In this document: positions 26,782 to 35,091 of the stretch, in pieces
Layout of the letters: the number at the start of each line of letters is the position of its first letter
Numbering within the stretch: position 1 is the stretch's first letter
Assembly (NCBI GenBank): GCA_947372915.1
Contig: CANBVO010000006.1
Span: forward strand, 1 to 35,856
Source: Actinomycetota bacterium
Lineage (GTDB): Bacteria; Actinomycetota; Actinomycetes; Nanopelagicales; Nanopelagicaceae
DNA: 35,856 nucleotides
Reading direction: 5' to 3'
Translations under genes and position numbers: made by a program
The notes under the pieces: model-generated
Databases searched by the model: none
Seen by the model: only the letters and a program-made list of their open reading frames with translations
Told to the model about the DNA's origin: nothing

Positions 26782-27654
26782 ATGACTCGTAAAAATTGGG
26801 GATTATTCCTGCTCACTGGCTTTCTTTGGGGAATTCCATATTTGTTGATGAAGGTCGCAGTCAAAGATCTCTCACCGGTAGTTATTGTTTTTAGCCGAGT
26901 TTTTATCGGTTCGCTCATCCTTATTCCACTTGCAATTCGCCATAAAACTATTAGAGCTGGCTTTGCCAATATTAAATATATTTTCCCTTACGCAATTGCG
27001 GAAATGGTTGGACCGTGGATTCTTATCACCACTGCTGAGAAGCATATTTCTTCGGGTTTGGCAGGCTTACTTGTTGCCACAGTTCCTATCTGGTCCACGA
27101 TTCAATCTTCATATCATGGCGATAAGACCGTTTGGCATCACAAACGTCTCTTTGGCTTGGTGCTTGGCTTTGTGGGAATTGTTCTGGTCGTTGGAATCGA
27201 AAGTATCTCCGGTAAGCAAAATCCGGTCGCAATCGCCATGATGATTATTGCCGCCATCGGCTACTCATGGGCCACAATTATGGTAAATCGCAACATCCCA
27301 CATGTCGATGGAATTGCAATCAACGGTATTGCTATGGGTATTACCTCAATTATTTATCTTCCGTTGATGTTGACTAATCTGCCCTCTCAAATGCCGCAAG
27401 CAAGCGTCTTATGGTCGGTTGTCCTTCTCGGTCTCTTCCCTACCGCTTTGGCATTTATTCTTTTCTTCCAACTTATGCCAGAAATTGGTCCGGCCCGCGC
27501 ATCGCTCGTGACTTATCTCAATACCGCTTTTGCGGTCGTCTTAGGCGTTGTGCTTTTGGGTGAACCACTCACCTTAGGAATTGAAATTGGTTTGCCTTTG
27601 GTTCTGATTGGTTCGTACTTTGCGAGCCGCAAGAACTCTGCGGCCGAACTTTAA
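26782..27654 (+). CDS. EamA/DMT-superfamily transporter (second)
   Basis: 290 aa, about 10 TM segments; LLTGFLWGIPYLLMKVAV; C-terminal EamA half. Confidence 0.83.
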   Translation: MTRKNWGLFLLTGFLWGIPYLLMKVAVKDLSPVVIVFSRVFIGSLILIPLAIRHKTIRAGFANIKYIFPYAIAEMVGPWILITTAEKHISSGLAGLLVATVPIWSTIQSSYHGDKTVWHHKRLFGLVLGFVGIVLVVGIESISGKQNPVAIAMMIIAAIGYSWATIMVNRNIPHVDGIAINGIAMGITSIIYLPLMLTNLPSQMPQASVLWSVVLLGLFPTALAFILFFQLMPEIGPARASLVTYLNTAFAVVLGVVLLGEPLTLGIEIGLPLVLIGSYFASRKNSAAEL

Positions 27655-27656
27655 AA

Positions 27657-28571
27657 CTATCTGTCAGTAAAGCCGAGTTTCGCTAACGCCTTGGGATCGC
27701 GCTGCCATTCCTTAGAAACTTTGACGTGCAGACCAAGGTAAATCTTTCCGCCTAAGAAAGTTTCGATAGATACGCGGGCACCCATTCCAATTGCTTTCAG
27801 GCGTGACCCCTGAGGTCCAATAATGATCGACTTTTGGCTATCGCGTTCTACATGCAGAGTTGCATGGATATCCCAGAAATTCTTACCCTCGCGCTGTGAC
27901 ATTTCGTCAATCGTGATGGTCACCGAGTGAGGAAGTTCTTCATACAAATTCTCAATGGCGACCTCGCGAATGAGTTCAGTAATTGTTAATTCTCTTGCCT
28001 GATCCGTTGTTATATCTTCTGGGTACAGAGAAGGTGAGGGCGGTAGCGCTTTGCTAAGTAGTTCGAGCAGGAGCTCGGTCTGCTCTTCGAGCTTGGCGGA
28101 GATGGGAACAATTTCAGAGACGCGCAGCTCTAGCTTCTGTGCAAATTCGTTGACTGCGTGAAGGTGAGCCATTAGCTCTTCTGGCTTTACTCGGTCAGTC
28201 TTAGTAACAGCAATAAATACCTGACGCTTATTCTTGAGTTCGCGTGCGATGTATTCATCCCCCGCGCCTACGGCCTCATCTGCAGGTAAGCAGAGAAGCG
28301 CGGCATCTACAGATTCTAGATTTTCACTGACCATCGCATTGAGCCGGGTTCCGAGTAACGTCTTTGGCTTATGGAGTCCTGGTGTATCAACCACAATCAT
28401 CTGAAAATCTGGACGGGTGATAATTCCGCGAATTGGATTTCGAGTGGTGTTGGGATGATGCGAAGTAATAACAATCTTACGTCCGACAAGTGCATTAACC
28501 AGAGTTGATTTACCGGTATTAGGTCTGCCCACAATGGCAACAAACCCTGCGCGGTGCTCTGTCGATGTCAT
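27657..28571 (-). CDS. era: GTPase Era
   Basis: GFVAIVGRPNTGKSTLVNALVG, VVDTPGLHKPK, VTKTDRV, KH domain IIIGPQGSRLKAIGMGAR. Confidence 0.95.
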   Translation of the reverse strand: MTSTEHRAGFVAIVGRPNTGKSTLVNALVGRKIVITSHHPNTTRNPIRGIITRPDFQMIVVDTPGLHKPKTLLGTRLNAMVSENLESVDAALLCLPADEAVGAGDEYIARELKNKRQVFIAVTKTDRVKPEELMAHLHAVNEFAQKLELRVSEIVPISAKLEEQTELLLELLSKALPPSPSLYPEDITTDQARELTITELIREVAIENLYEELPHSVTITIDEMSQREGKNFWDIHATLHVERDSQKSIIIGPQGSRLKAIGMGARVSIETFLGGKIYLGLHVKVSKEWQRDPKALAKLGFTDR

Positions 28572-28583
28572 GGCTCAATTCTC

Positions 28584-29462
28584 TCACCGATTAGGTAGCG
28601 GCATCACCAATTCCATTACATCGCTGATAGATGAAACGAGTTCTGCGCATCTTTCCGTGATCAGCTTGTGCGAACCCTCGCTTGTTGGTGAATTGATTGG
28701 TCCCGGGACTGCCATCACGGGGCGAAGAATTTCAGCCGCCTCTCGCGCAGTCCGCAGCGAGCCACTTCGATAAGCGGCCTCAACAACAATCGTTCCTCGG
28801 GAAAGTGCGGCGATGATTCGATTTCTAATCAAGAATCGAGCAGGAAGTGCTGGCACTTGGGGCATTACCTCTGAAATCAATAAACCTGTCTCAGCTATCT
28901 CTGCAAAGAGCGCCTCGTGGCCAGCTGGGTAGTTGCGGCTTATTCCACCAGCAAGAACTGCAACTGTTGTTCCTTCTGCTGCAAGTGCGCCACGATGAGC
29001 GGCTGCATCTATACCGTAGGCACCACCACTAATGACGGTGAAACTTCGATCGGCCGCACCTGCTGCAAATTCTGAAGCAATCCGGGAACCGTAGGGAGTG
29101 GGATTTCGAGTTCCTACAATGGAGAGCGAAATTTCAATCTCGGTTAATAAGCTCCGCTCTCCCTTAATAATCAAACCTATCGGGGTTGCCTTCAAATCGT
29201 TGAGCTGCACGGGCCAATCCGAATCCTCAGGTGTCAGAAAATAGCTATTCGCTTTTGAAATTTCTTCAAGCACCTCATCGCCAGAATGTCGCAATAGTCG
29301 CTCTGCAATCTTGGCCGATGAATGTGCTGAAGGTTCATAGCCACGATTTAACAATTTATCGAGGACTGCTTCAGCGCCGAAGACGTTTACCTCGTCACTC
29401 CAAAATTGTGATCCACCTTCGATGCAGGAGAAGAGCGCCGCCCGCGCTGTCAAAGTACTCAC
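28584..29462 (-). CDS. dprA: DNA-processing protein DprA
   Basis: LSIVGTRNPTPYGSRIASEFA, SGGAYGIDAAAHRGAL, GTTVAVLAGGISRNYP, VEAAYRSGSLRTAREA. Confidence 0.92.
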   Translation of the reverse strand: MSTLTARAALFSCIEGGSQFWSDEVNVFGAEAVLDKLLNRGYEPSAHSSAKIAERLLRHSGDEVLEEISKANSYFLTPEDSDWPVQLNDLKATPIGLIIKGERSLLTEIEISLSIVGTRNPTPYGSRIASEFAAGAADRSFTVISGGAYGIDAAAHRGALAAEGTTVAVLAGGISRNYPAGHEALFAEIAETGLLISEVMPQVPALPARFLIRNRIIAALSRGTIVVEAAYRSGSLRTAREAAEILRPVMAVPGPINSPTSEGSHKLITERCAELVSSISDVMELVMPLPNR

Positions 29463-30982
29463 AAAAAATTCTCCATTCCGGTACGCATCTCAAGAGCGAT
29501 TTCAACGTCATCCTTAGTTGGATTCGCATGTCCGTTTGAATCGGCAACACTCCAAGCAACTCGCAATACTTTATGAAATCCCCGGGCACTGAGCCGTTCT
29601 AAATCTAACTCTTGGTGCAAAATCGCCATCGCGCTCCTTTCTGCGAGATAGCGCTTGCGAAGTGCGCTGGGCGGAATCTCTGAATTGAGTGTCCACTCCT
29701 CGCCAGCGAATCTCTCTGCTGCGATAGCCCTAGCTTTAACAACGCGAGCACGAATATCACTACTCGATTCGTGCGCTTGCGTGGAGGCCATTTCTGCTCG
29801 TGTTGGCGCTTCAACAAATACTCGAATATCCATTCGATCAAGAAGTGGACCAGAGATTTTTTGTAAGTAGCGACGAATTTGAAGCGAGGTGCATGTGCAC
29901 GAGCGACCTCTTCCACTGAATTTTCCACAGGGGCAAGGGTTTGCGGCAAGAACTAACATGAAGCGAGCCGGAAAACTCATGGTGGCAATGGAGCGTGAAA
30001 TGGTGACAGAGCCAGATTCCAATGGCTGTCGAAGTGAATCCAAAACCCCTTTTCCACATTCAGGAGCCTCGTCGATAAAGAGCACTCCGCAATTTGCAAG
30101 GGAACAAGCACCCGGTCTGACCTGATGTGCGCCACCACCAATCATTGCCACCGCAGTAGTGGAGTGGTGCGGTGAGATAAACGGTGGAGTTCGAGATATT
30201 GCTCCTTGCGTCGACCATTGCCCTGCAATCGACGAAATCGCTGCGACTTCCAATGAATCTGCTTCGCTTAGGGCAGGAAGGATGGATGGAATGCGTTCGG
30301 CCAACATGGTCTTACCGGTGCCAGGTGGTCCAATAAAGAAGAGGTGATGTCCGCCGATAGCAGCAATCTCTAGCGAACGCTTTGCCCCGCTTTGACCAGC
30401 AACGTCGCAGAGATCTAGTTGTGTCAGAACACTTCGCTCATCCGGTTTAGGTAAATCAATAATTTCACCAGTGGTGAGAAAGGAAATGAGATCGCGCAAC
30501 GTCATGAGCGGAACAATTCTCATTCCTTCCACCGCTAAAGCTTCGTGATAATTGATGTGAGAGACGATTGCCTCCCGTGCACCTGATTTCTTGGCGGCGA
30601 GGAGAGCAGGCAGTACTCCTTGTACTCCTCGAACTTGTCCATCAAGGCCAAGTTCACCCAACAGAATTCGTTGCGAATTCTCCTCATTGGGAATAATTCC
30701 TTGTGCCATTAAAAGTGCGGCTGCAATAGGCAAGTCATAACTTGATCCGCTCTTCGGCAACCAAGCAGGTGAGAGCGAGACAGTTACTTTTCGATTTGGC
30801 CAAGGTGCGCCAGTATTTACCAGGGCAGAGCGCACTCGTTCTCGAGACTCAGATAGAGCGGCATCGGGAAGTCCCAGCAAGGTATAACTCGGTAACCCAT
30901 CTGCAATATCGACTTCCACCTCAACTGGATGTCCGGCCAGGCCAAGCAGAGCCATTGTGTGAGTTCGGGCCAGAGTCATCAA
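29459..30982 (-). CDS. comM: YifB/ComM family Mg-chelatase-like AAA ATPase
   Basis: VEVDIADGLPSYTLLGLPDAALSESRERVRSAL; Walker A FIGPPGTGKTMLAERIPSILP; LAANPCPCGKFSG. Confidence 0.93.
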   Translation of the reverse strand: MMTLARTHTMALLGLAGHPVEVEVDIADGLPSYTLLGLPDAALSESRERVRSALVNTGAPWPNRKVTVSLSPAWLPKSGSSYDLPIAAALLMAQGIIPNEENSQRILLGELGLDGQVRGVQGVLPALLAAKKSGAREAIVSHINYHEALAVEGMRIVPLMTLRDLISFLTTGEIIDLPKPDERSVLTQLDLCDVAGQSGAKRSLEIAAIGGHHLFFIGPPGTGKTMLAERIPSILPALSEADSLEVAAISSIAGQWSTQGAISRTPPFISPHHSTTAVAMIGGGAHQVRPGACSLANCGVLFIDEAPECGKGVLDSLRQPLESGSVTISRSIATMSFPARFMLVLAANPCPCGKFSGRGRSCTCTSLQIRRYLQKISGPLLDRMDIRVFVEAPTRAEMASTQAHESSSDIRARVVKARAIAAERFAGEEWTLNSEIPPSALRKRYLAERSAMAILHQELDLERLSARGFHKVLRVAWSVADSNGHANPTKDDVEIALEMRTGMENFL

Positions 30983-31341
30983 GCCACCGCTTCACGATAA
31001 TCAATAGTGAACTTTTCATCGCCAATTACTGCTGCGGCATCGATACGAAATGGATGGCTCCACTGATTATGGAGAATGAGCCATGCGAGAGCGAGTTTGC
31101 GCATTCGCTGTGCTTTAACCGAAGTAATTGCTTCGAGTGGGTGCCCAAATGCCTCAGAACTCCGCGCCTTTACTTCCGTGAAGATTATTCGCCCATCTGG
31201 AGCTCGGAGAATTAAATCAATCTCGCCATCAGTAATTCGCCAATTTTTCTCAATCAGCACATATCCCAAATTTTCTAAATATCTAGCTACTCGCGCTTCA
31301 CCGAGCGCGCCGAATTCTCGATTATTTCGCTTATTTAACAT
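30979..31341 (-). CDS. yraN: YraN-family protein (UPF0102)
   Basis: GEARVARYLENLGYVLIEKNWRITDGEIDLILRAPDGRIIFTEVKAR; overlaps the comM start. Confidence 0.92.
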   Translation of the reverse strand: MLNKRNNREFGALGEARVARYLENLGYVLIEKNWRITDGEIDLILRAPDGRIIFTEVKARSSEAFGHPLEAITSVKAQRMRKLALAWLILHNQWSHPFRIDAAAVIGDEKFTIDYREAVA

Positions 31342-31365
31342 AGAGCGCGAAGGTACGCCCCATGA

Positions 31366-31980
31366 TCACTTGCCTTGTTTAATGAACTCCGCAATGTTGG
31401 AAAAGGAGCGCCTGTGGAAATCTTTAACACCGTGCTCTGCAATCGCCGCTGTATGACCAGCGCTGATGTAACCCTTGTGCTTAGCTAATCCGTATTCGGG
31501 ATACTGCGCGTCGAGTTCAATCATCTTTCGATCGCGGTAAACCTTGGCCAAGATCGATGCAGCACTAATACAGAGTGCGACCTTGTCGCCCTTCCATACT
31601 GCAAGATTTGGTTGAGCGAGGCCTGGAATTGCATAGCCATCGGTCAATACATATTGAGGCTCAACCAACAATGCGGATACTGCGCGGCGCATGCCTTCGA
31701 TATTTGATTTATGGAGCCCAAATGAATCAATCTCTTCTACTGATATTTCAATAATGGAATATGCCAGGGCTTGATCAATGATGACATCGAAGAGTGATTC
31801 TCTGAGTTTTTCAGAGAGTTCCTTCGAGTCGCGCACCTTAGCTAAGGCAGGAGATAAATAATCTTTAAGAATGACAGCGGCTACTACTAAAGGACCTGCG
31901 CATGGGCCGCGTCCTGCTTCATCGACTCCAGCAATCTTGGTTAATCCTGCTGCGGAAAGCGTCTCTTCAATAAATGCCAT
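31366..31980 (-). CDS. rnhB: ribonuclease HII
   Basis: IAGVDEAGRGPCAGPLVVAAVIL; ASILAKVYRDRKM. Confidence 0.95.
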   Translation of the reverse strand: MAFIEETLSAAGLTKIAGVDEAGRGPCAGPLVVAAVILKDYLSPALAKVRDSKELSEKLRESLFDVIIDQALAYSIIEISVEEIDSFGLHKSNIEGMRRAVSALLVEPQYVLTDGYAIPGLAQPNLAVWKGDKVALCISAASILAKVYRDRKMIELDAQYPEYGLAKHKGYISAGHTAAIAEHGVKDFHRRSFSNIAEFIKQGK

Positions 31981-31982
31981 AG

Positions 31983-32666
31983 TTACGGCTTTGAGTTAAC
32001 AATTACCTTCGAAAGATCATGGCCAACTGATAAGAATTTAAAGTGATTAAAAGGCCAGACCACAAAGGCTGCACGCCCGACTACATTCTTGAGCGGAACC
32101 ATTCCCTTATGAACATCATCGGTATGGAAACGTGAATCAGCACTAGCGCCACGATGATCCCCCATGACCCAGATAAATCCTTGTGGCACAGTGACGGTGA
32201 AATTGGAATCACTTGGCTTATTGCCGGCGTAAATGTAAGGCTCATTCACCGCAACACCGTTAACTGAGAGCTGGCCTTTAGTGTCACAGCATTTGACCGT
32301 ATCGCCACCGACTCCGATAGTGCGCTTAATCAAATATTGCTTTGCTGGATCTGGGAGAACTCCCAGTGTCACAAATGTGCCCTTTACTGCTTCGACAATC
32401 CCCTTGGAGGTATCGGTGGGAGCTGCGCCGAGCCAATTGGCTGGATCGCGAAAGACGACGACTTCCCCGCGCTTGATATCACTGTAGAAGTTTGCGAATT
32501 TATTGACCGCGATGCGATCTCCGACTTGGAGGGTGTTCTCCATAGAGCCAGATGGAATAAAGAAGAAGTGAATAAAGAAAGTTTTTACGATAACCGACAA
32601 CACCAACGCCGAAACGATGATGATGGGTACTTCGCGAAGGAGGGAACCCTTCTTAGGCGCGCGCAT
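31983..32666 (-). CDS. lepB: signal peptidase I
   Basis: FFIPSGSMENTLQVGDRIAVNK (Ser box), YLIKRTIGVGGDTV (Lys box), FIWVMGDHRGASADSR. Confidence 0.95.
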   Translation of the reverse strand: MRAPKKGSLLREVPIIIVSALVLSVIVKTFFIHFFFIPSGSMENTLQVGDRIAVNKFANFYSDIKRGEVVVFRDPANWLGAAPTDTSKGIVEAVKGTFVTLGVLPDPAKQYLIKRTIGVGGDTVKCCDTKGQLSVNGVAVNEPYIYAGNKPSDSNFTVTVPQGFIWVMGDHRGASADSRFHTDDVHKGMVPLKNVVGRAAFVVWPFNHFKFLSVGHDLSKVIVNSKP

Positions 32667-32690
32667 TGAAAAGGCGGCTAAGAGAGTTAC

Positions 32691-33215
32691 TTAAGCTTCT
32701 GGAGTTTCAGCAACAGCTTCTGCTGGAGCTTCGACAACAGCGTCAACTGGGGTCTCTGCTACAACTTCAACTGGAGTTTCTACAACTGGAGCAACGGTCT
32801 CTTCGACGACTGGAGCTGCAACCGGTGCTGCCTTAGCAACAGGAGTTTCTTCAACGATGAATTCGTTGTTCGCTCCACGGCGTTCCTTAATCTTGGAAGC
32901 CTTACCGCGAAGATCGCGGAGGTAGTAAAGCTTTGCGCGGCGGACATCGCCACGGCGAACCATTTCAAACTTTTCGATAACTGGAGTGTGTACTGGGAAA
33001 GTACGTTCTACTCCGACACCGTAGGAAAGCTTGCGGATGGTGAATGTCTCGCGGACGCCGGAACCTTGGCGACGGATAACAATTCCTTGGAAGACCTGGA
33101 TACGGCTCTTGTTACCTTCGATAACACGAACGTGGATCTTGATTTCGTCTCCGGAACGGAAGTTAATAACGTCGGAGCGAAGTGAGGCAGCATCTACTGC
33201 GTCTAACACGTTCAT
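32691..33215 (-). CDS. rplS: 50S ribosomal protein L19 with an extended C-terminal acidic Ala/Pro/Val/Glu tail
   Basis: [113 protein letters not shown]; start set at the ATG at 33215 with SD AAAGGA. Confidence 0.93.
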   Translation of the reverse strand: MNVLDAVDAASLRSDVINFRSGDEIKIHVRVIEGNKSRIQVFQGIVIRRQGSGVRETFTIRKLSYGVGVERTFPVHTPVIEKFEMVRRGDVRRAKLYYLRDLRGKASKIKERRGANNEFIVEETPVAKAAPVAAPVVEETVAPVVETPVEVVAETPVDAVVEAPAEAVAETPEA

Positions 33216-33334
33216 GTGAGGGTCCTTTTCGATATTTCTAATACGGTCATCGGGGTCATACGGTGAAGCAAGACCCGTATCTTGCCACACGGGACTGCCG
33301 GGTAGCCAATCGGGGTTTGGGCTCAGAAATCAGA
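33216..33334 (-). promoter_or_regulatory. rplS 5' leader with interleaved inverted repeats (candidate regulatory RNA)
   Basis: Minus strand CCCGT-GTG-GCAAGA-T-ACGGG-TCTTGC (33293 to 33268), plus ATACGG pairing options with two downstream ACCGTAT copies. Confidence 0.4.
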
Positions 33335-34099
33335 CTAAATCGCGCGGATTTCCCGCTCAAGGATTGGGTGCAGCGCTGGCCCTGCGGCGATGACAATCTC
33401 TCCCGCAATTGGGTCGCCCGAGACGATTGCCCCAGCCTCGCGGGCAATCAGGCCGCCAGCAGCTAAATCCCATTCTTTTAATCCCATTTCAAAGTACCCA
33501 TCGAGTGCGCCCATCGCGACATAACAAAGGTCGACCGCAGCTGCGCCATTGCGACGAAAATCGCGAATTCGAGGTAAGAGTGATGTCACTAGGGAAGCTT
33601 GGTAACTGCGAGCGCCACGATCGTAGGCAAATCCTGTGGCAAGCAGCGCCATCTCTAACTCAACCGGATTGTTACAAGCGATTTTCTTGCCGTTAAATGT
33701 AGCGCCTATTCCCTTGGCAGCGCTCCAAAAGGAATCCGTTGTGGGGCTATATACGGCGCCAACTAAAACGCCTGATGAATCCTTTGCGGCAACGCTGACA
33801 TTCCAACCCGGAATGCCATAAAAATAATTAACAGTGCCATCCAACGGATCAATGACCCACGTGATACCTGATGTACCAGGTCGGTCGCTGCCTTCTTCGC
33901 CGATAATGGCATCATCTGGACGACTAGCAATAATGGAATCCACAATTAACTTCTCGGCCGCGATATCCATCTGAGTGGCAAAGTCGACTGCCGAACTCTT
34001 CTCGCTGAGATCAAAGACATCGGGGCGGGTGGCCAGCAAATCTCCTGCTGCGCGGGCTAGCCCTTCGGCCATCGCCAAAAGTTCTGAGAGATTTTCCAT
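33335..34099 (-). CDS. inositol monophosphatase family protein
   Basis: IIGEEGSDRPGTSGITWVIDPLDGTVNYFYGIPGWNVSVA; KEWDLAAGGLIAREAGA. Confidence 0.92.
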   Translation of the reverse strand: MENLSELLAMAEGLARAAGDLLATRPDVFDLSEKSSAVDFATQMDIAAEKLIVDSIIASRPDDAIIGEEGSDRPGTSGITWVIDPLDGTVNYFYGIPGWNVSVAAKDSSGVLVGAVYSPTTDSFWSAAKGIGATFNGKKIACNNPVELEMALLATGFAYDRGARSYQASLVTSLLPRIRDFRRNGAAAVDLCYVAMGALDGYFEMGLKEWDLAAGGLIAREAGAIVSGDPIAGEIVIAAGPALHPILEREIRAI

Positions 34100-34105
34100 A
34101 TGAGC

Positions 34106-34111
34106 AATCTA
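34106..34111 (-). promoter_or_regulatory. -10 element, leaderless IMPase gene
   Basis: TAGATT-gctcat-ATG on the minus strand. Confidence 0.55.
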
Positions 34112-34161
34112 CCCGCTGGGCGCTACCCGAAAAATCACCCCTCCTGTGGCACTCTTTGCAC

Positions 34162-35052
34162 ATGAGCGATTCATCAGACACCACCGACCTGCGCCTTGTC
34201 GGCCGTTCTGACGATGGTCAACATCTCGAGCTCGCCGATACCGTCGGCAATAAGTTCTCGGTCCGCATCGGCGACACCCTGCGCGCAACAGTCAATCAAC
34301 CGCGCCTGACTTCAGTTGCACCAGTCGATGATCGACCAACGTATTCGGTAAAGGACATTCAGTCCCGACTTCGCTCTGGCGAAACTATGGATGCGATTTC
34401 TCGAACCACTGATTGGCCGCTAGAAAAGATTGAAAAATTTGCTGGACCCATCTTGCAGGAGCGCGCGTACATCATCGCGCAAGCCATCAAATCTCCACTT
34501 CGTCGCGACTCCGGGTCTGCGACTCTCGAAGAAGCGATGATTGCTCAACTCGGTTCTCACGGTGTTGACCTCGAAGAGGTTGAATGGAATACCCACCGTC
34601 GCAATGACGGCCAATGGGTTGTTGTCTTGTATTACCCCAGCAACGATGGCCAGAACCAAGCAGAGTGGATCTTTGATTCCGCCCGTGGTGTCCTGACTAG
34701 CAATGATGATTCTGCAAAGTGGATTGGCGGCGAAGAACGCGACCCTCGTTCAATGCGTGCAGCGACTCCTTCGCATGGACTTGTCTACAGTCACGAAAAT
34801 GCGCCAGTTGCTCCGCGCCTAGTTGCCGTTAAGGAAGAAGTAATCACAGAGCGCTATGAGCGGTTAGAAGTTGTTGCTGAAATTGAAGAAGTTGAAGAAG
34901 AAATTTCAGATGAAGATATGTCGATTGATGAAAGTGAATTTAGTCAGGACCTCGAAGAAGCCGCTCAAGATGGCGTCACTTCTCGCCCCAAGCTTCCTTC
35001 CTGGGATGAGATTATGTTTGGATCTTCAACTGATAAGAGTTCTGACGAATAA
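34162..35052 (+). CDS. sepH: cell division protein SepH (DUF3071)
   Basis: LRLVGRSDDGQHLELADTVGNKFSVRI; YSVKDIQSRLRSGETMDAISRTTDWPLEKIEKFAGPILQERAYI: actinobacterial SepH N-terminal domain; acidic C-terminal tail. Confidence 0.87.
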   Translation: MSDSSDTTDLRLVGRSDDGQHLELADTVGNKFSVRIGDTLRATVNQPRLTSVAPVDDRPTYSVKDIQSRLRSGETMDAISRTTDWPLEKIEKFAGPILQERAYIIAQAIKSPLRRDSGSATLEEAMIAQLGSHGVDLEEVEWNTHRRNDGQWVVVLYYPSNDGQNQAEWIFDSARGVLTSNDDSAKWIGGEERDPRSMRAATPSHGLVYSHENAPVAPRLVAVKEEVITERYERLEVVAEIEEVEEEISDEDMSIDESEFSQDLEEAAQDGVTSRPKLPSWDEIMFGSSTDKSSDE

Positions 35053-35091
35053 TTTTGCTGAATTTCTAGCGGCATAGATCGGCGGGGAACG

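Noticed and set aside
32691-32860. CRISPR-like or minisatellite array in the rplS 3' end
   Set aside because: The repeats are imperfect codon-level repeats in frame encoding a PVE-rich tail; no spacers.
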